DNA of 64,000 nt, from assembly GCF_000023465.1 (NCBI RefSeq), contig NC_014041.1:2548001-2612000 (forward strand), read 5' to 3'. The notes under the pieces are model-generated. The model saw nothing but the letters and a program-made list of their open reading frames with translations, made no database searches and was not told where the DNA came from. The stretch comes from Zunongwangia profunda SM-A87 (GTDB taxonomy: Bacteria; Bacteroidota; Bacteroidia; Flavobacteriales; Flavobacteriaceae). Position 1 is the stretch's first letter; each line of letters opens with the position of its first letter. The translations under genes were made by a program, and so were the position numbers. Of this stretch, positions 15,552 to 24,581 are shown one piece after another.

Positions 15552-16601
15552 ATGCCCACCAAGACAAACATACAGACCCTTGTTCGTGAGAACGTAAAGA
15601 AATTAAAACCTTATTCTTCAGCTCGCGATGAATACAAATCGATGGGAACCGATATGGTTTTTCTGGATGCGAATGAAAATCCTTATCAAACCGATGTAAA
15701 TCGCTATCCCGATCCGCATCAACGTAACGTAAAGGATGAACTCGCAAAAATTAAAGGCATTAGACCGGAAGAAATTCTTTTAGGAAATGGCAGTGATGAG
15801 GTTTTGGATTTATTGTTTAGGGCGTTTTGTGAGCCCGGGAAAGATAACGTGATTACCCTTCCTCCAACTTATGGAATGTATAAAGTACTTTCAGAAATCA
15901 ATAATATCGAGAATAGGGAAGTACTCCTTTCTAAGGATTTCGAACCACAGGTTTCTTCGATATTGGATAACGCAGATGCTCATTCTAAATTGCTTTTTCT
16001 TTGTTCACCAAACAATCCTACTGGAAATACTTTTTCAGAAGAAAAAGTAGAAGAATTGCTTCAAGAATTTAATGGATTGGTAATTATCGACGAGGCTTAT
16101 ATTGATTTTTCAGGAAAAGAAAGCTGGTTAAGTAGGCTTCAACAATATCCAAATTTGGTCATTACACAAACACTTTCTAAAGCCTACGGCATGGCCGGAA
16201 TCCGTTTGGGAATTTGTTGTGCTTCCAGGGATATTATCGATATTTTAAAGAAAATCAAACCCCCTTACAATGTCAATCAATTAACGCAACAACGGGCTTT
16301 AAACCGAATTCTGGATGTTGAAAATGTAAAGGCTGAAGTTGCTGATATTCTAAAAGGCAGAGATCAATTGTTTAAAGTGTTGATGGAAGTTTCTTATGTT
16401 GAGAAAATTTACCCTTCAGATGCTAATTTTATATTATTGCAAGTGGATGATGCTACGGCCAGATACAATCAATTAATCGAAAAAGGAATTGTCATTAGAA
16501 ATAGAAGCACACAGCCGCTTTGCGAAAATACCCTGCGCTTCACCGTAGGGACCACTCAAGAAAATGAAAAATTAATTGCTGCTTTAAAAAGCTTAACCTA
16601 A
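15552..16601 (+). CDS. hisC: Histidinol-phosphate aminotransferase
   Basis: A PLP-dependent class I/II aminotransferase that converts imidazole-acetol phosphate to histidinol phosphate with glutamate. 349 residues. Visible: LDANENPY at the N-terminus, [33 protein letters not shown], the PLP-lysine segment [14 protein letters not shown], and the C-terminal RNRSTQP...LRFTVGT. hisB follows after 5 bases, so the two are tightly coupled. The 217-base spacer upstream has no gene, only remnants of the dispersed spacer sequence found throughout this operon. Confidence 0.96.
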   Translation: MPTKTNIQTLVRENVKKLKPYSSARDEYKSMGTDMVFLDANENPYQTDVNRYPDPHQRNVKDELAKIKGIRPEEILLGNGSDEVLDLLFRAFCEPGKDNVITLPPTYGMYKVLSEINNIENREVLLSKDFEPQVSSILDNADAHSKLLFLCSPNNPTGNTFSEEKVEELLQEFNGLVIIDEAYIDFSGKESWLSRLQQYPNLVITQTLSKAYGMAGIRLGICCASRDIIDILKKIKPPYNVNQLTQQRALNRILDVENVKAEVADILKGRDQLFKVLMEVSYVEKIYPSDANFILLQVDDATARYNQLIEKGIVIRNRSTQPLCENTLRFTVGTTQENEKLIAALKSLT

Positions 16602-16606
16602 CTAAA

Positions 16607-17746
16607 ATGCAAAAAGTTTTATTTATAGATCGTGATGGAACGATTATCCTGGAGCCTGAGGATTATCAGGTAGATAAATTAGAAAAACTGGAATTTTACC
16701 CTGAAGCTTTGTTCTATCTATCGAAGATCGCCAAAGAATTGGATTACGAATTGGTAATGGTGACCAATCAGGATGGTTTGGGAACTGAAGTTTATCCTGA
16801 AGATGAATTTTGGCCCATCCAGAACTTTGTGGTGAAAACTTTTGAAAATGAAGGCGTAAAATTTAGCGATATCTTGATCGATCGAACTTTTGCTAAAGAT
16901 AATCATCCTACACGAAAGCCAAACACAGGACTTTTGGAAAGAAAATACCTGAATTCTCCAGCTTATGATATGGCCGGTTCGATTATGATTGGGGATCGGA
17001 TGACAGATATCGAATTTGCCTATAATTTTGGCGGAAAAGGGATTTTTATCGATACCCATGAAGATTTAGCGACTGACGAATTAAAAAATGATATTTCCAA
17101 ACTGAAAGAAACTATTGCACTTAAAACATCGAGCTGGAAAGATATTTATGAGTTTTTAAAACTAAAAGATCGTACCGCTGAGATTGCAAGAAAAACCAAC
17201 GAAACTGATATTAAGATTAAACTAAATCTTGACGGAACTGGAAAAGCTGAAATTTCTACCGGTATTGCATTTTTCGATCATATGTTAGATCAGATCGCGC
17301 GTCACGGACAAATGGATCTTGAAGTAAACGTAGATGGGGATCTTGAGGTAGACGAACATCATACCATAGAAGATACGGCCATTGCTTTAGGCGAAGTCTA
17401 CGCAAAAGCTTTAGGTAATAAGTTAGGAATTGAAAGATATGGTTTTTGCCTGCCAATGGACGATTGCCTGGCTCAGGTAGCGATCGATTTTGGTGGCCGA
17501 AACTGGTTAGTTTGGGAAGCCGATTTTAAGCGTGAAATGGTTGGAAAAATGCCAACAGAAATGTTTTATCATTTCTTCAAGTCTTTTACAGATGGTGCAA
17601 AAGCTAATCTGAACGTAAGAGCGGAAGGCACTAACGAGCATCATAAAATCGAAGCAATCTTTAAAGCCTTTGCTAAAGCGATAAAAATGGCTGTAAAAAG
17701 AGATACCGAGAAAATGATTTTACCGTCAACTAAAGGAATTCTTTAA
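16607..17746 (+). CDS. hisB: Bifunctional histidinol-phosphatase / imidazoleglycerol-phosphate dehydratase
   Basis: 379 residues with two domains. Residues 1-165 are a HAD phosphatase (FIDRDGTI with the nucleophile Asp8; [10 protein letters not shown]), which hydrolyses histidinol phosphate. Residues about 188-379 are the Mn-dependent dehydratase ([45 protein letters not shown]), which converts imidazoleglycerol phosphate to imidazole-acetol phosphate. The fusion is the arrangement found in Enterobacteria and Bacteroidota. It sits directly behind hisC. Confidence 0.97.
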   Translation: MQKVLFIDRDGTIILEPEDYQVDKLEKLEFYPEALFYLSKIAKELDYELVMVTNQDGLGTEVYPEDEFWPIQNFVVKTFENEGVKFSDILIDRTFAKDNHPTRKPNTGLLERKYLNSPAYDMAGSIMIGDRMTDIEFAYNFGGKGIFIDTHEDLATDELKNDISKLKETIALKTSSWKDIYEFLKLKDRTAEIARKTNETDIKIKLNLDGTGKAEISTGIAFFDHMLDQIARHGQMDLEVNVDGDLEVDEHHTIEDTAIALGEVYAKALGNKLGIERYGFCLPMDDCLAQVAIDFGGRNWLVWEADFKREMVGKMPTEMFYHFFKSFTDGAKANLNVRAEGTNEHHKIEAIFKAFAKAIKMAVKRDTEKMILPSTKGIL

Positions 17747-17834
17747 TAGTATTGAGAATTGAGTATAGAGTTGTTAGTACTAAACTTATTATTCTTTACT
17801 CAATACTAACTATTAATTACCAATTACTAAAAAG

Positions 17835-18428
17835 ATGAAAATAGCAATTATAGATTACGGCGCAGGAAACATTCAAAGTATCAAATTTGCCATTAAACGT
17901 TTAGGTTACGATGCCGTTTTAACTGATGATGCAGCGGAAATTAAAGCAGCCGATAAAGTAATTTTTCCAGGAGTGGGAGAGGCGAGTAGTGCCATGAAAA
18001 TGCTAAAGTCAACCGGACTCGACACAGTGATTCCAAAGCTCACACAACCGGTTTTAGGAATTTGCCTTGGAATGCAACTGATGTGCGAGTACTGTGAAGA
18101 AGGAGACACCACAGGATTGTCGATTTTTGATGCTAAAGTGGTTAGGTTCGATAATTCGGTGAAAGTGCCACAAATTGGCTGGAATCAGATTTACGATTTG
18201 CAATCAGATTTGTTTGAAGGCGTGAACGAAAAAGAATATGTATACCTGGTACATAGTTTTTACGTAAAAGAATGCGAAGAAACAATATGTTCTACGGAAT
18301 ACGGAGTAGAATATACATCAGCTATTAAAAAGAATAACTTTTATGGAGTCCAATTTCACCCGGAAAAAAGTAGCAAGGCTGGGGAAAAGATTTTGGAAAA
18401 CTTTTTGAAGTTAGAATTACCAAGTTAG
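17835..18428 (+). CDS. hisH: Imidazole glycerol phosphate synthase subunit HisH (glutaminase)
   Basis: A class I glutamine amidotransferase that supplies ammonia to HisF. 197 residues. The catalytic triad is visible: Cys in LGICLGMQLM and His-Glu in FHPEKSS near the C-terminus; DYGAGNIQSI opens the protein. Its partner HisF is not found in this window, so HisH would have to work with a HisF encoded elsewhere. Confidence 0.97.
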   Translation: MKIAIIDYGAGNIQSIKFAIKRLGYDAVLTDDAAEIKAADKVIFPGVGEASSAMKMLKSTGLDTVIPKLTQPVLGICLGMQLMCEYCEEGDTTGLSIFDAKVVRFDNSVKVPQIGWNQIYDLQSDLFEGVNEKEYVYLVHSFYVKECEETICSTEYGVEYTSAIKKNNFYGVQFHPEKSSKAGEKILENFLKLELPS

Positions 18429-18792
18429 AAACAGATCGTTGCTGTTAGAATTTAGACTAGTGAAAATAGAGAATAGAGAATTGAAAATGTGTTAATTTCA
18501 TGATTTGCTAAGGCGACGATGAGTGTCACTTCGAGTGATTCTGACGTAAGGAAGAATTTTATCGAGAAGTGAATATGACTTAGAATGTAGGACTATTTTT
18601 AATTTTAAAATTGCATTCAATATGTTATTATTCTAAAATCTTAATTTTGAATAAATAAAGATTTCTCGACTTCGTTGTACTTCGCTCCAAATGATGAAAT
18701 AAGCGAAACTGAATGTCAAATAAAAAAGCTGTTAGCTATAAAAGCTCAAAAAAAGGCAAAAACTGTAAACCCTAAACCGTAAATTGAAATAA
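18429..18792 (+). other. hisH-hisA spacer with dispersed repeats
   Basis: 364 bases without a gene. It contains copy 2 of the 46-bp repeat (18525-18570), an opposite-sense fragment at 18659-18699 (AGATTTCTCGACTTCG...), and just before hisA a TGTAAACCCTAAACCGTAAA stretch that resembles the sequences before hisD (14022) and after hisA (19703). Confidence 0.6.
18525..18570 (+). repeat. 46-bp dispersed intergenic repeat, copy 2
   Basis: 41 of 46 positions are identical to 11833-11878, same orientation, both in his operon spacers. Confidence 0.75.
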
Positions 18793-19524
18793 ATGCGTTT
18801 AATACCAGCTATAGACATAATAGACGGAAAGTGTGTAAGACTTTCTAAAGGTGATTATAACACCAAAAAAATATACAATGAAAATCCGCTTGAAGTAGCT
18901 AAATCATTTGAAGTTCACGGGATCGAATACTTACATCTGGTAGATCTTGATGGTGCAAAATCAAAGCATATCGTAAATCATAAAATCTTAGAAACTATTG
19001 CTTCTAAAACTAATCTAAAAATCGATTTCGGTGGCGGACTAAAAACCGATAAAGATTTGGAGATTGCTTTTGAATGCGGAGCAAAACAAATTACCGGGGG
19101 CAGTATTGCGGTAAAAGACCCCGAAACTTTTAAAAGCTGGCTGGAAAAATTTGGTGCAGAAAAGATAATCTTGGGCGCCGATGCCAATAACGAGAAGGTT
19201 GCCGTAAGTGGCTGGCAGGAAGAATCAGAGAAGGAGTTAATTCCATTTATAGCTGAGTATAAAAAAGAAGGTGTGGTGTATGTAATCTGCACAGATATTT
19301 CTAAAGACGGAATGTTGCAGGGGCCAGCTTTCGATTTGTATGATCGTATCTTAGCTGAAAACCCTGAAATTAAATTGATTGCTTCTGGGGGAATATCTAA
19401 ATTCGATGAATTACTAGAACTTTCTGAATCAGGATGCGAAGGGACTATAATTGGTAAAGCCATTTATGAAGGGCGAATCAGTTTAAAGCAATTAGAGAAT
19501 TATATTTTGAATGATGGACAGTGA
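18793..19524 (+). CDS. hisA: Phosphoribosylformimino-5-aminoimidazole carboxamide ribotide (ProFAR) isomerase
   Basis: A TIM-barrel isomerase in histidine synthesis. 243 residues. The start [19 protein letters not shown] carries the conserved Asp of strand 1; DFGGGLKT and [10 protein letters not shown] hold phosphate-binding glycines and the second catalytic Asp region; [12 protein letters not shown] is the second phosphate site. It is the last his gene in the window. In most Flavobacteriia hisF and hisIE follow immediately, but here they do not. Confidence 0.96.
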   Translation: MRLIPAIDIIDGKCVRLSKGDYNTKKIYNENPLEVAKSFEVHGIEYLHLVDLDGAKSKHIVNHKILETIASKTNLKIDFGGGLKTDKDLEIAFECGAKQITGGSIAVKDPETFKSWLEKFGAEKIILGADANNEKVAVSGWQEESEKELIPFIAEYKKEGVVYVICTDISKDGMLQGPAFDLYDRILAENPEIKLIASGGISKFDELLELSESGCEGTIIGKAIYEGRISLKQLENYILNDGQ

Positions 19525-19844
19525 TGAGTAATTAGGATTTAGACCGTTTCGTGGTTAGAAATTAGAAACGAAAGAAGAGGTTCGAAGAAGTATGATTCAA
19601 AGTATATTATGCTGAATGCTTAAATTTGAATTATCAACTCGGGAAATAAGAGGTAGAAATTAAGAATCAGGATGGAGGTTTAATTTATTTTTTGATTTGT
19701 AAACCGTAAATTCTTCAATGATAATTACTTCTAAACTACTAATTTTAGTGGCTTTGACAGATATGACGTAAACATGTCGTATGCATGACGCAAGCATTTT
19801 TAACCACTCAATATAGATTTGCTGAAACATTTAAATTTGTAATT
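19525..19844 (+). other. Spacer after hisA where hisF/hisIE would be expected
   Basis: 320 bases with no coding sequence resembling HisF or HisIE in any frame. It retains a TTTGTAAACCGTAAATTCTT stretch at 19702-19721, similar to the leaders just upstream of hisD and hisA, and an ATG right after it at 19724 that opens only a 17-codon frame. This looks like a leader whose gene has been lost, but that is inference. Downstream come two direct repeats at 19763 and 19785. Confidence 0.55.
19763..19799 (+). promoter_or_regulatory. Direct repeats upstream of the XRE pseudogene
   Basis: ATGACGTAAACATGT (19763-19777) and ATGACGCAAGCATTT (19785-19799) match at 12 of 15 positions and are 22 bases apart, two helical turns, so a protein could bind both on one face. 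They lie 46 bases before the regulator's start and may be its operator. Confidence 0.4.
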
Positions 19845-20444
19845 ATGAAAAACAGCAAACTCTCAGAATGAGTAACCGAGTTACGCAACCGAAAAGGGTT
19901 TTCACAGGAAGTTTTAGCCGAAGATTCAGGATTAAGTCTGCGAACAATCCAGCGTATCGAAAACGGTGAAACGACGCCGCGAGGCGATACCTTACAGCGA
20001 ATAGCAAAAGGACTGGGAGTTACTTCTGAAGAACTTATCGATTGGAAACTTGAAAAAAATGACAGCTATTTAGCACTCCTAAATATCTCTGCTTTAAGTT
20101 TTATAATTTTTCCTCTTCTTGGAATTTTAATTCCACTGATGATGTGGATTTCTCAGAAAAATAAAATTGATGGAATTGATAGGAACAGCAGGGAAATTTT
20201 GAATTTTCAAATCACCTGGAGCTTATTTTTATTCCTTTCTATAATTGGATATATCGGAGGTAATTTTTATCGAGTGTATCAATCTAGTGTGATTTCTCCT
20301 TCTTTATTAATTAACCCCTTATTTTTGTGGATAAGCGTTTTGATACTTTATTTTCTTAATCTATTCTTGGTAATTATGAATTCTGTAAGGTTAAAATCGG
20401 GAAAAAATGTAGCTTATTTTTTAGGAATTCCTTTTCTACGATAG
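19845..20444 (+). pseudogene. XRE-family HTH regulator with membrane tail, broken by a nonsense codon
   Basis: From ATG 19845 the frame reads MKNSKLSE, then TGA at 19869-19871, then continues in the same frame as a clear helix-turn-helix (FSQEVLAEDSGLSLRTIQRIENGETTPRGDTL) followed by a DUF4870-like membrane region with about three hydrophobic segments, ending at 20442-20444. A single C-to-T change (CGA to TGA) would explain the stop. The only long ORF left begins at 20139 and lacks the DNA-binding domain. Full-length relatives are about 200 residues. Confidence 0.8.
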
Positions 20445-20569
20445 TTAACCATTTTAAAAAAAGTGAAACCTAAGAACTCTAAAATTACTTCTTTTCTATT
20501 TTTTACTAAAAGCTAACTGCTTATTGCTAAAAATCTCCCACTTTTTCTTATGTTCCCAAAAAATATTAG

Positions 20570-21472
20570 ATGAAATTCAACAAAATAGCCTGTGTCGATT
20601 ATACTAAAATGAATAAAGAAGCTATTACAGAGCTTCAGGAATATTCTGAAGAAGAAATAATTCATCCTGATGATTTCCCGGAAACCGATGAAGAGATTCT
20701 TGAGCGAATTGGTGATGCTGAGGTAATTTTTGTTTCCTGGAAAACTCAAATTACAAAAGAAATAATCCAAAAATGTCCTAATCTTAAGTATATCGGGATG
20801 TGTTGTAGCTTGTTTGACGATGCTTCTGCAAATGTAGCCGTTGATTATGCTCGCGAAAATGGAATTACTGTAACCGGAATTTTTGATTACGGGGATCCCG
20901 GGGTGGCAGAATTCGTAATTTCAGAATTGATTATGCTTATTCACGGCTATGCCGAAAAACAATGGAAAGATATCCCTCAAGAACTTACCGATCTTAAAAT
21001 TGGTATTATTGGTCTGGGAGTTACCGGGCAGCTTTTAGCGGATTGTTTACTGCCTTTTGGCGCCGATTTGTATTATTATAGTAAAAGTAGAAAACCCAAC
21101 TACGAGAAAAAAGGCGTGAAATATCTAAAGCTTAACGAATTGCTGGAAACAGTAGCTGTTATTTCTATTCATCTACCTAAAAACCTTGAGATTCTGCAAC
21201 AGGAACACTTTGAAAAATTTGGTGTAGGTAAAATTTTGATTAATACTTCTCTAGGAGTTCCATTCGACTTGGATGCTTTTCGAAACTGGATAAAATCGAC
21301 ATCAAATTTTGCAATTTTTGATGGGGATGCAAAAAAAGATGTGCCACAGGAAATGCAGGAAAGAAAAAATGTGGTTATCGGAAAGAAAAGTGCAGGCTGG
21401 ACAGAGAAAACTCAACAGCGACTTTCAAAAAAGGTTCTGAACAACTTCAAAGAATATCTTCAGGAAAAATAA
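20570..21472 (+). CDS. D-2-hydroxyacid dehydrogenase family protein lacking the catalytic residues
   Basis: 300 residues with the NAD-binding fold of the family: KIGIIGLGVTGQLLA (GxGxxG, about 143-157) and an N-terminal lobe in which the C-terminal helices also pack. The three catalytic positions appear changed. The Arg of the NTSRG motif is Leu (INTSLG, residue 228), the Glu of the DVFExEP motif is not found (FDGDAKKDVP), and the His of the PHxAGWT motif is Lys (GKKSAGWT, residue 273). So it may bind a dinucleotide without doing the usual reduction. Monocistronic as far as can be seen. Function unknown. Confidence 0.8.
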   Translation: MKFNKIACVDYTKMNKEAITELQEYSEEEIIHPDDFPETDEEILERIGDAEVIFVSWKTQITKEIIQKCPNLKYIGMCCSLFDDASANVAVDYARENGITVTGIFDYGDPGVAEFVISELIMLIHGYAEKQWKDIPQELTDLKIGIIGLGVTGQLLADCLLPFGADLYYYSKSRKPNYEKKGVKYLKLNELLETVAVISIHLPKNLEILQQEHFEKFGVGKILINTSLGVPFDLDAFRNWIKSTSNFAIFDGDAKKDVPQEMQERKNVVIGKKSAGWTEKTQQRLSKKVLNNFKEYLQEK

Positions 21473-21531
21473 TGTAACTATTGTTACAGGCAGTTTTCTT
21501 AATTTCTGGTTTATTTGTACAAAATAAGAAT

Positions 21532-22092
21532 ATGAACTGGATTTTAGAACCCTGGCCATGGTATGTTTCGGGGCCATTGATTGCACTTACCATGTTTCTA
21601 CTCATTTTTATGGGGCGACAGTTTGGGATGTCTTCCAACCTTCGAACCATGTGCAGTATGTGTGGTGCCGATAGGAAGGCAGATTTTTTTGATTTTGATT
21701 GGAAAGCCCAACAGTGGAATTTATTAGTAGTACTTGGGGCCGTAATAGGTGGTTTTATCGCTCATTTTTATTTAAGTGATGCTCCTACAACAGTAGCGAT
21801 TTCTTCAGAAACTATTCAGGATTTAAACAATCTTGGGTTTGAAAGTGCGGGAAATGCTTATCTACCAACCGAATTATTTTCGACTTCTGTTTTTTCAGAA
21901 CCGCTTACAATAGTATTGCTTTTAATTGGTGGAGTTTTAATTGGTTTTGGAGCGAGATATGCCGGAGGTTGTACTTCAGGACACGCCATTTCAGGATTAA
22001 GTAACTTGCAAATACCGTCTTTAATTGCCGTGATCGGTTTCTTTATTGGTGGTTTAGTAATGATACACTTTTTATATCCATTAATATTTTAA
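21532..22092 (+). CDS. YeeE/YedE family sulfur-compound transporter, first half
   Basis: An integral membrane protein of the Sulf_transp (YeeE/YedE, TsuA-like) family, which moves thiosulfate or related sulfur species. I start it at ATG 21532, where the sequence begins MNWILEPWPWYVSGP; the 17 codons before it in the same frame look like leader. 186 residues with about five transmembrane segments and the family Cys motif GGCTSGH near residue 148. An extra MCSMCGA pair lies near residue 41. The next gene, 3 bases on, encodes the other half, so the transporter is split in two. Confidence 0.85.
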   Translation: MNWILEPWPWYVSGPLIALTMFLLIFMGRQFGMSSNLRTMCSMCGADRKADFFDFDWKAQQWNLLVVLGAVIGGFIAHFYLSDAPTTVAISSETIQDLNNLGFESAGNAYLPTELFSTSVFSEPLTIVLLLIGGVLIGFGARYAGGCTSGHAISGLSNLQIPSLIAVIGFFIGGLVMIHFLYPLIF

Positions 22093-22095
22093 AAG

Positions 22096-22509
22096 ATGAG
22101 ACAGATAGGATTTTTAGTGATAGGAATAGTTTTTGGAATCGTAATGTTTAAATCTGAAGCTGCATCCTGGTTCAGAATTTATGAGATGTTTAAATTCCAG
22201 TCATTCCATATGTATGGGATTATAGGGTCGGCGTTATTCTTGGGTGTTATCGGTGTTCAGGTTATCAAAAAAAAGAATTTAAAGTCTTTTTTTGGTCAAC
22301 CGATAAATTTTGTTCCTAAAGATAAAAGTTTTAGCCGCTATATGTTTGGTGGCATTATTTTTGGCCTTGGTTGGGCATTAGCCGGTGCATGTCCAGGACC
22401 AATTTATGTGTTAGCCGGAGCAGGGTACTGGCCAATATTGGTGGTTTTTGCTGGTGCAATGCTGGGAACATTTTTGTACGGATTACTTCGCAATAAATTA
22501 CCGCATTAA
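22096..22509 (+). CDS. YeeE/YedE (DUF6691-like) transporter, second half
   Basis: 137 residues, about four membrane helices, with the family Cys motif GACPGP near residue 97. It follows its partner by 3 bases and both are probably translated together. Such split pairs often accompany sulfide-oxidising genes (rhodanese, persulfide dioxygenase); none of these are beside it here. The transported species is not certain. Confidence 0.85.
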   Translation: MRQIGFLVIGIVFGIVMFKSEAASWFRIYEMFKFQSFHMYGIIGSALFLGVIGVQVIKKKNLKSFFGQPINFVPKDKSFSRYMFGGIIFGLGWALAGACPGPIYVLAGAGYWPILVVFAGAMLGTFLYGLLRNKLPH

Positions 22510-22532
22510 GATTAAATATGAATGTGGTTTTA

Positions 22533-22567
22533 CAGCAATTAGTTCCCTACGGCTAATTGCTGTTTTT
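22533..22567 (+). terminator. Terminator after the YeeE/YedE pair
   Basis: A 10-bp stem CAGCAATTAG (22533-22542) / CTAATTGCTG (22553-22562) is followed by TTTTTA. Confidence 0.8.
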
Positions 22568-22707
22568 ATTTAGTGGAAATTTAAAGTTTAATATTACAGC
22601 GCTTTGTGGTTGAAACCCTCAACCAAATTCAGGTTTAAAACATTAGTTACAAGTTGTTTAGAATACTAAAGATATTCAGATTTAAATGTTTAAAAATTCA
22701 AATAAGC

Positions 22708-23346
22708 TCATTTTTGCTCCTTTTCGGGATAAAAGTCGGGCAAAGTGATATGATATTTTACCGCAAGTAATCTTAAGATAATTACGGTGAGTGAAGTGAC
22801 CAGATAAGTAACATCGGTATTAATATCTTGATCGTGCATAATCACGAAAATGAGTCCGCCTACCAGGCATGCCGTTGCATAGATTTCTTCTTTTCTAAAA
22901 ATCACCGGAATTTCGTTACATAAAATATCCCTAATTACTCCGCCAAAAGCACCGGTCATTCCTCCTAAGGCAATAGAAATTATGGGATCCAGTTCGTTCC
23001 TAATTCCAATTTCTACACCGGTGATTGTAAATACACCAAGCCCAATAGTATCGAACAGAAACAGGGATTTCTTAAGATGGTTTAGGTAATTTCTAAATAA
23101 AATAGCTAACATGGTAACTACGCTAATCAAATAAATATAAAGCGTATTTTCCATCCAGGTAACCGGAGTGTTTCCAATTAAAACATCGCGTAAAGTTCCA
23201 CCACCAATGGCAGTCACAAAGGCAATGATAAAAATGCCAAAAAGATCCAGCCTGCGGTTCATCGCAGATAATGCTCCGGAAATTGCGAAAGCTGCTGTAC
23301 CAAGAATATCAAGTATGTTAAACAGGCTAAATTCCATTATTGGCAA
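22708..23346 (-). CDS. TRIC-type cation channel family protein (UPF0126/YadS-like)
   Basis: 212 residues with about seven hydrophobic helices arranged as an internal repeat. Each half has the glycine-rich signature: AIGGGTLRDVLIGNTP in the first and MTGAFGGVIRDILCNEIP in the second. Prokaryotic TRIC channels are trimeric and conduct K+/Na+; substrate and role here are unknown (some relatives have been linked to glycine). It stands alone on the minus strand, convergent with the upstream transporter gene. Confidence 0.88.
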   Translation of the reverse strand: MPIMEFSLFNILDILGTAAFAISGALSAMNRRLDLFGIFIIAFVTAIGGGTLRDVLIGNTPVTWMENTLYIYLISVVTMLAILFRNYLNHLKKSLFLFDTIGLGVFTITGVEIGIRNELDPIISIALGGMTGAFGGVIRDILCNEIPVIFRKEEIYATACLVGGLIFVIMHDQDINTDVTYLVTSLTVIILRLLAVKYHITLPDFYPEKEQK

Positions 23347-23434
23347 AGGTAAATTTATTGTTTTAAATTTGTCGACATGCCATAAGTAATTCTTTGTGTT
23401 TTTAAAGGCTAATATGCTGCAACTATTGGCATAT

Positions 23435-23457
23435 AGTAAATCTATATACGATTTACT
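23435..23457. promoter_or_regulatory. Inverted repeat upstream of trxB, possible operator
   Basis: AGTAAATC (23435-23442) and GATTTACT (23450-23457) form a perfect 8-bp inverted repeat around a 7-base spacer, 65 bases before the trxB ATG. The size and place suit a regulator site. No matching regulator can be named. Confidence 0.4.
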
Positions 23458-23521
23458 GTAAGTTTTTAATTGAAGTTACTATTTTTACAGTTGGAAATTA
23501 AGAATAAGATTTAGACAATAT

Positions 23522-24502
23522 ATGAGCGAGACTATCGAAAAAATTAAGTGTTTGATTATAGGATCTGGTCCTGCCGGATATACCGCAGCCATTTATGCTG
23601 CCAGAGCAGATTTAAAACCCATTATGTATACTGGTATGGAACCTGGCGGGCAGTTAACAACGACTACCGAAGTTGATAACTTTCCTGGCTACCCAGAGGG
23701 TATTGATGGTCCGGCTATGATGATGGATTTGCAAAAACAAGCAGAGCGTTTTGGTACTGAAGTTCGTATGGGAATGGTTACCGAAGTTCAATTTAGCAAA
23801 GAGGTTGGTGGTATCCATAAAGCGTGTATTGATAATTCTAAATGGGTAGAAGCAGAAACTGTAATTATTTCTACTGGTGCTACCGCTAAATATTTAGGAT
23901 TGCCGAGTGAACAAAAATTAAGAGGAGGCGGAGTTTCGGCTTGCGCGGTTTGCGACGGATTTTTTTATAAAAACCAGGATGTAGCCATTGTTGGTGGTGG
24001 AGATACTGCTGCAGAAGAAGCAACTTATTTAGCCAATATTTGTAAGAAAGTGACTATGTTGGTTAGAAAAGATGAGATGAGAGCGTCTAAAGCGATGCAA
24101 CACCGTGTAAATAATACCAAAAATCTTGAAGTTAGGTATAATACGGAAGTAGATGAAGTTATTGGCGATCAGGTGGTAGATGGATTAAGAATGGTGAACA
24201 ACAAAACCGGAGAAAAAGAAGAAATCGCTATTACCGGGCTATTTATCGCTATTGGTCATAAACCGAATACCGATATTTTTAAAGGCCATTTGGATATGGA
24301 TGATACCGGTTATTTAATTACTAAAGGAAAATCAACAAAAACAAATATCCCAGGAGTATTTGCTTCAGGAGATGTGCAGGATAAAGAATATCGCCAGGCC
24401 ATTACTGCAGCAGGAACAGGTTGTATGGCTGCTATGGATGCTGAACGTTATTTAGCTGAGATCGAAACCAGTGAAGAAGAAGAAAAAGAAGTTACTGCCT
24501 AA
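23522..24502 (+). CDS. trxB: Thioredoxin-disulfide reductase
   Basis: An NADPH- and FAD-dependent enzyme that keeps thioredoxin reduced in the cytoplasm. 326 residues. FAD-binding GSGPAGYTAAIYAAR (15-29), the redox-active CAVC (Cys141 and Cys144), the NADPH-binding GGGDTAAEEA and the C-terminal SGDVQDKEYRQAITAAGTGCMAA are all present. A terminator follows; an inverted repeat before the gene may control it. Confidence 0.97.
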   Translation: MSETIEKIKCLIIGSGPAGYTAAIYAARADLKPIMYTGMEPGGQLTTTTEVDNFPGYPEGIDGPAMMMDLQKQAERFGTEVRMGMVTEVQFSKEVGGIHKACIDNSKWVEAETVIISTGATAKYLGLPSEQKLRGGGVSACAVCDGFFYKNQDVAIVGGGDTAAEEATYLANICKKVTMLVRKDEMRASKAMQHRVNNTKNLEVRYNTEVDEVIGDQVVDGLRMVNNKTGEKEEIAITGLFIAIGHKPNTDIFKGHLDMDDTGYLITKGKSTKTNIPGVFASGDVQDKEYRQAITAAGTGCMAAMDAERYLAEIETSEEEEKEVTA

Positions 24503-24529
24503 GTGTAGTAAGCTTACTCATAATTATCA

Positions 24530-24562
24530 GAAAGGCCGGATAAAAATCCGGCCTTTCTATTT
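24530..24562. terminator. Bidirectional terminator between trxB and the head GIN gene
   Basis: An 11-bp stem GAAAGGCCGGA (24530-24540) / TCCGGCCTTTC (24547-24557) lies between convergent genes. The sequence after it is T-rich on the plus strand; the minus side is less so. Confidence 0.8.
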
Positions 24563-24581
24563 ATATGTTTCAAACTAAATA

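Noticed and set aside
18978-19463. 161-codon minus-strand ORF over hisA
   Set aside because: Antisense to a clear hisA gene; no recognised domain and Ser/Pro-rich as expected for a shadow.
19724-19777. Short ORF after the leader-like sequence downstream of hisA
   Set aside because: Only 17 codons, and the product has no similarity to HisF (no PCLD-type opening).
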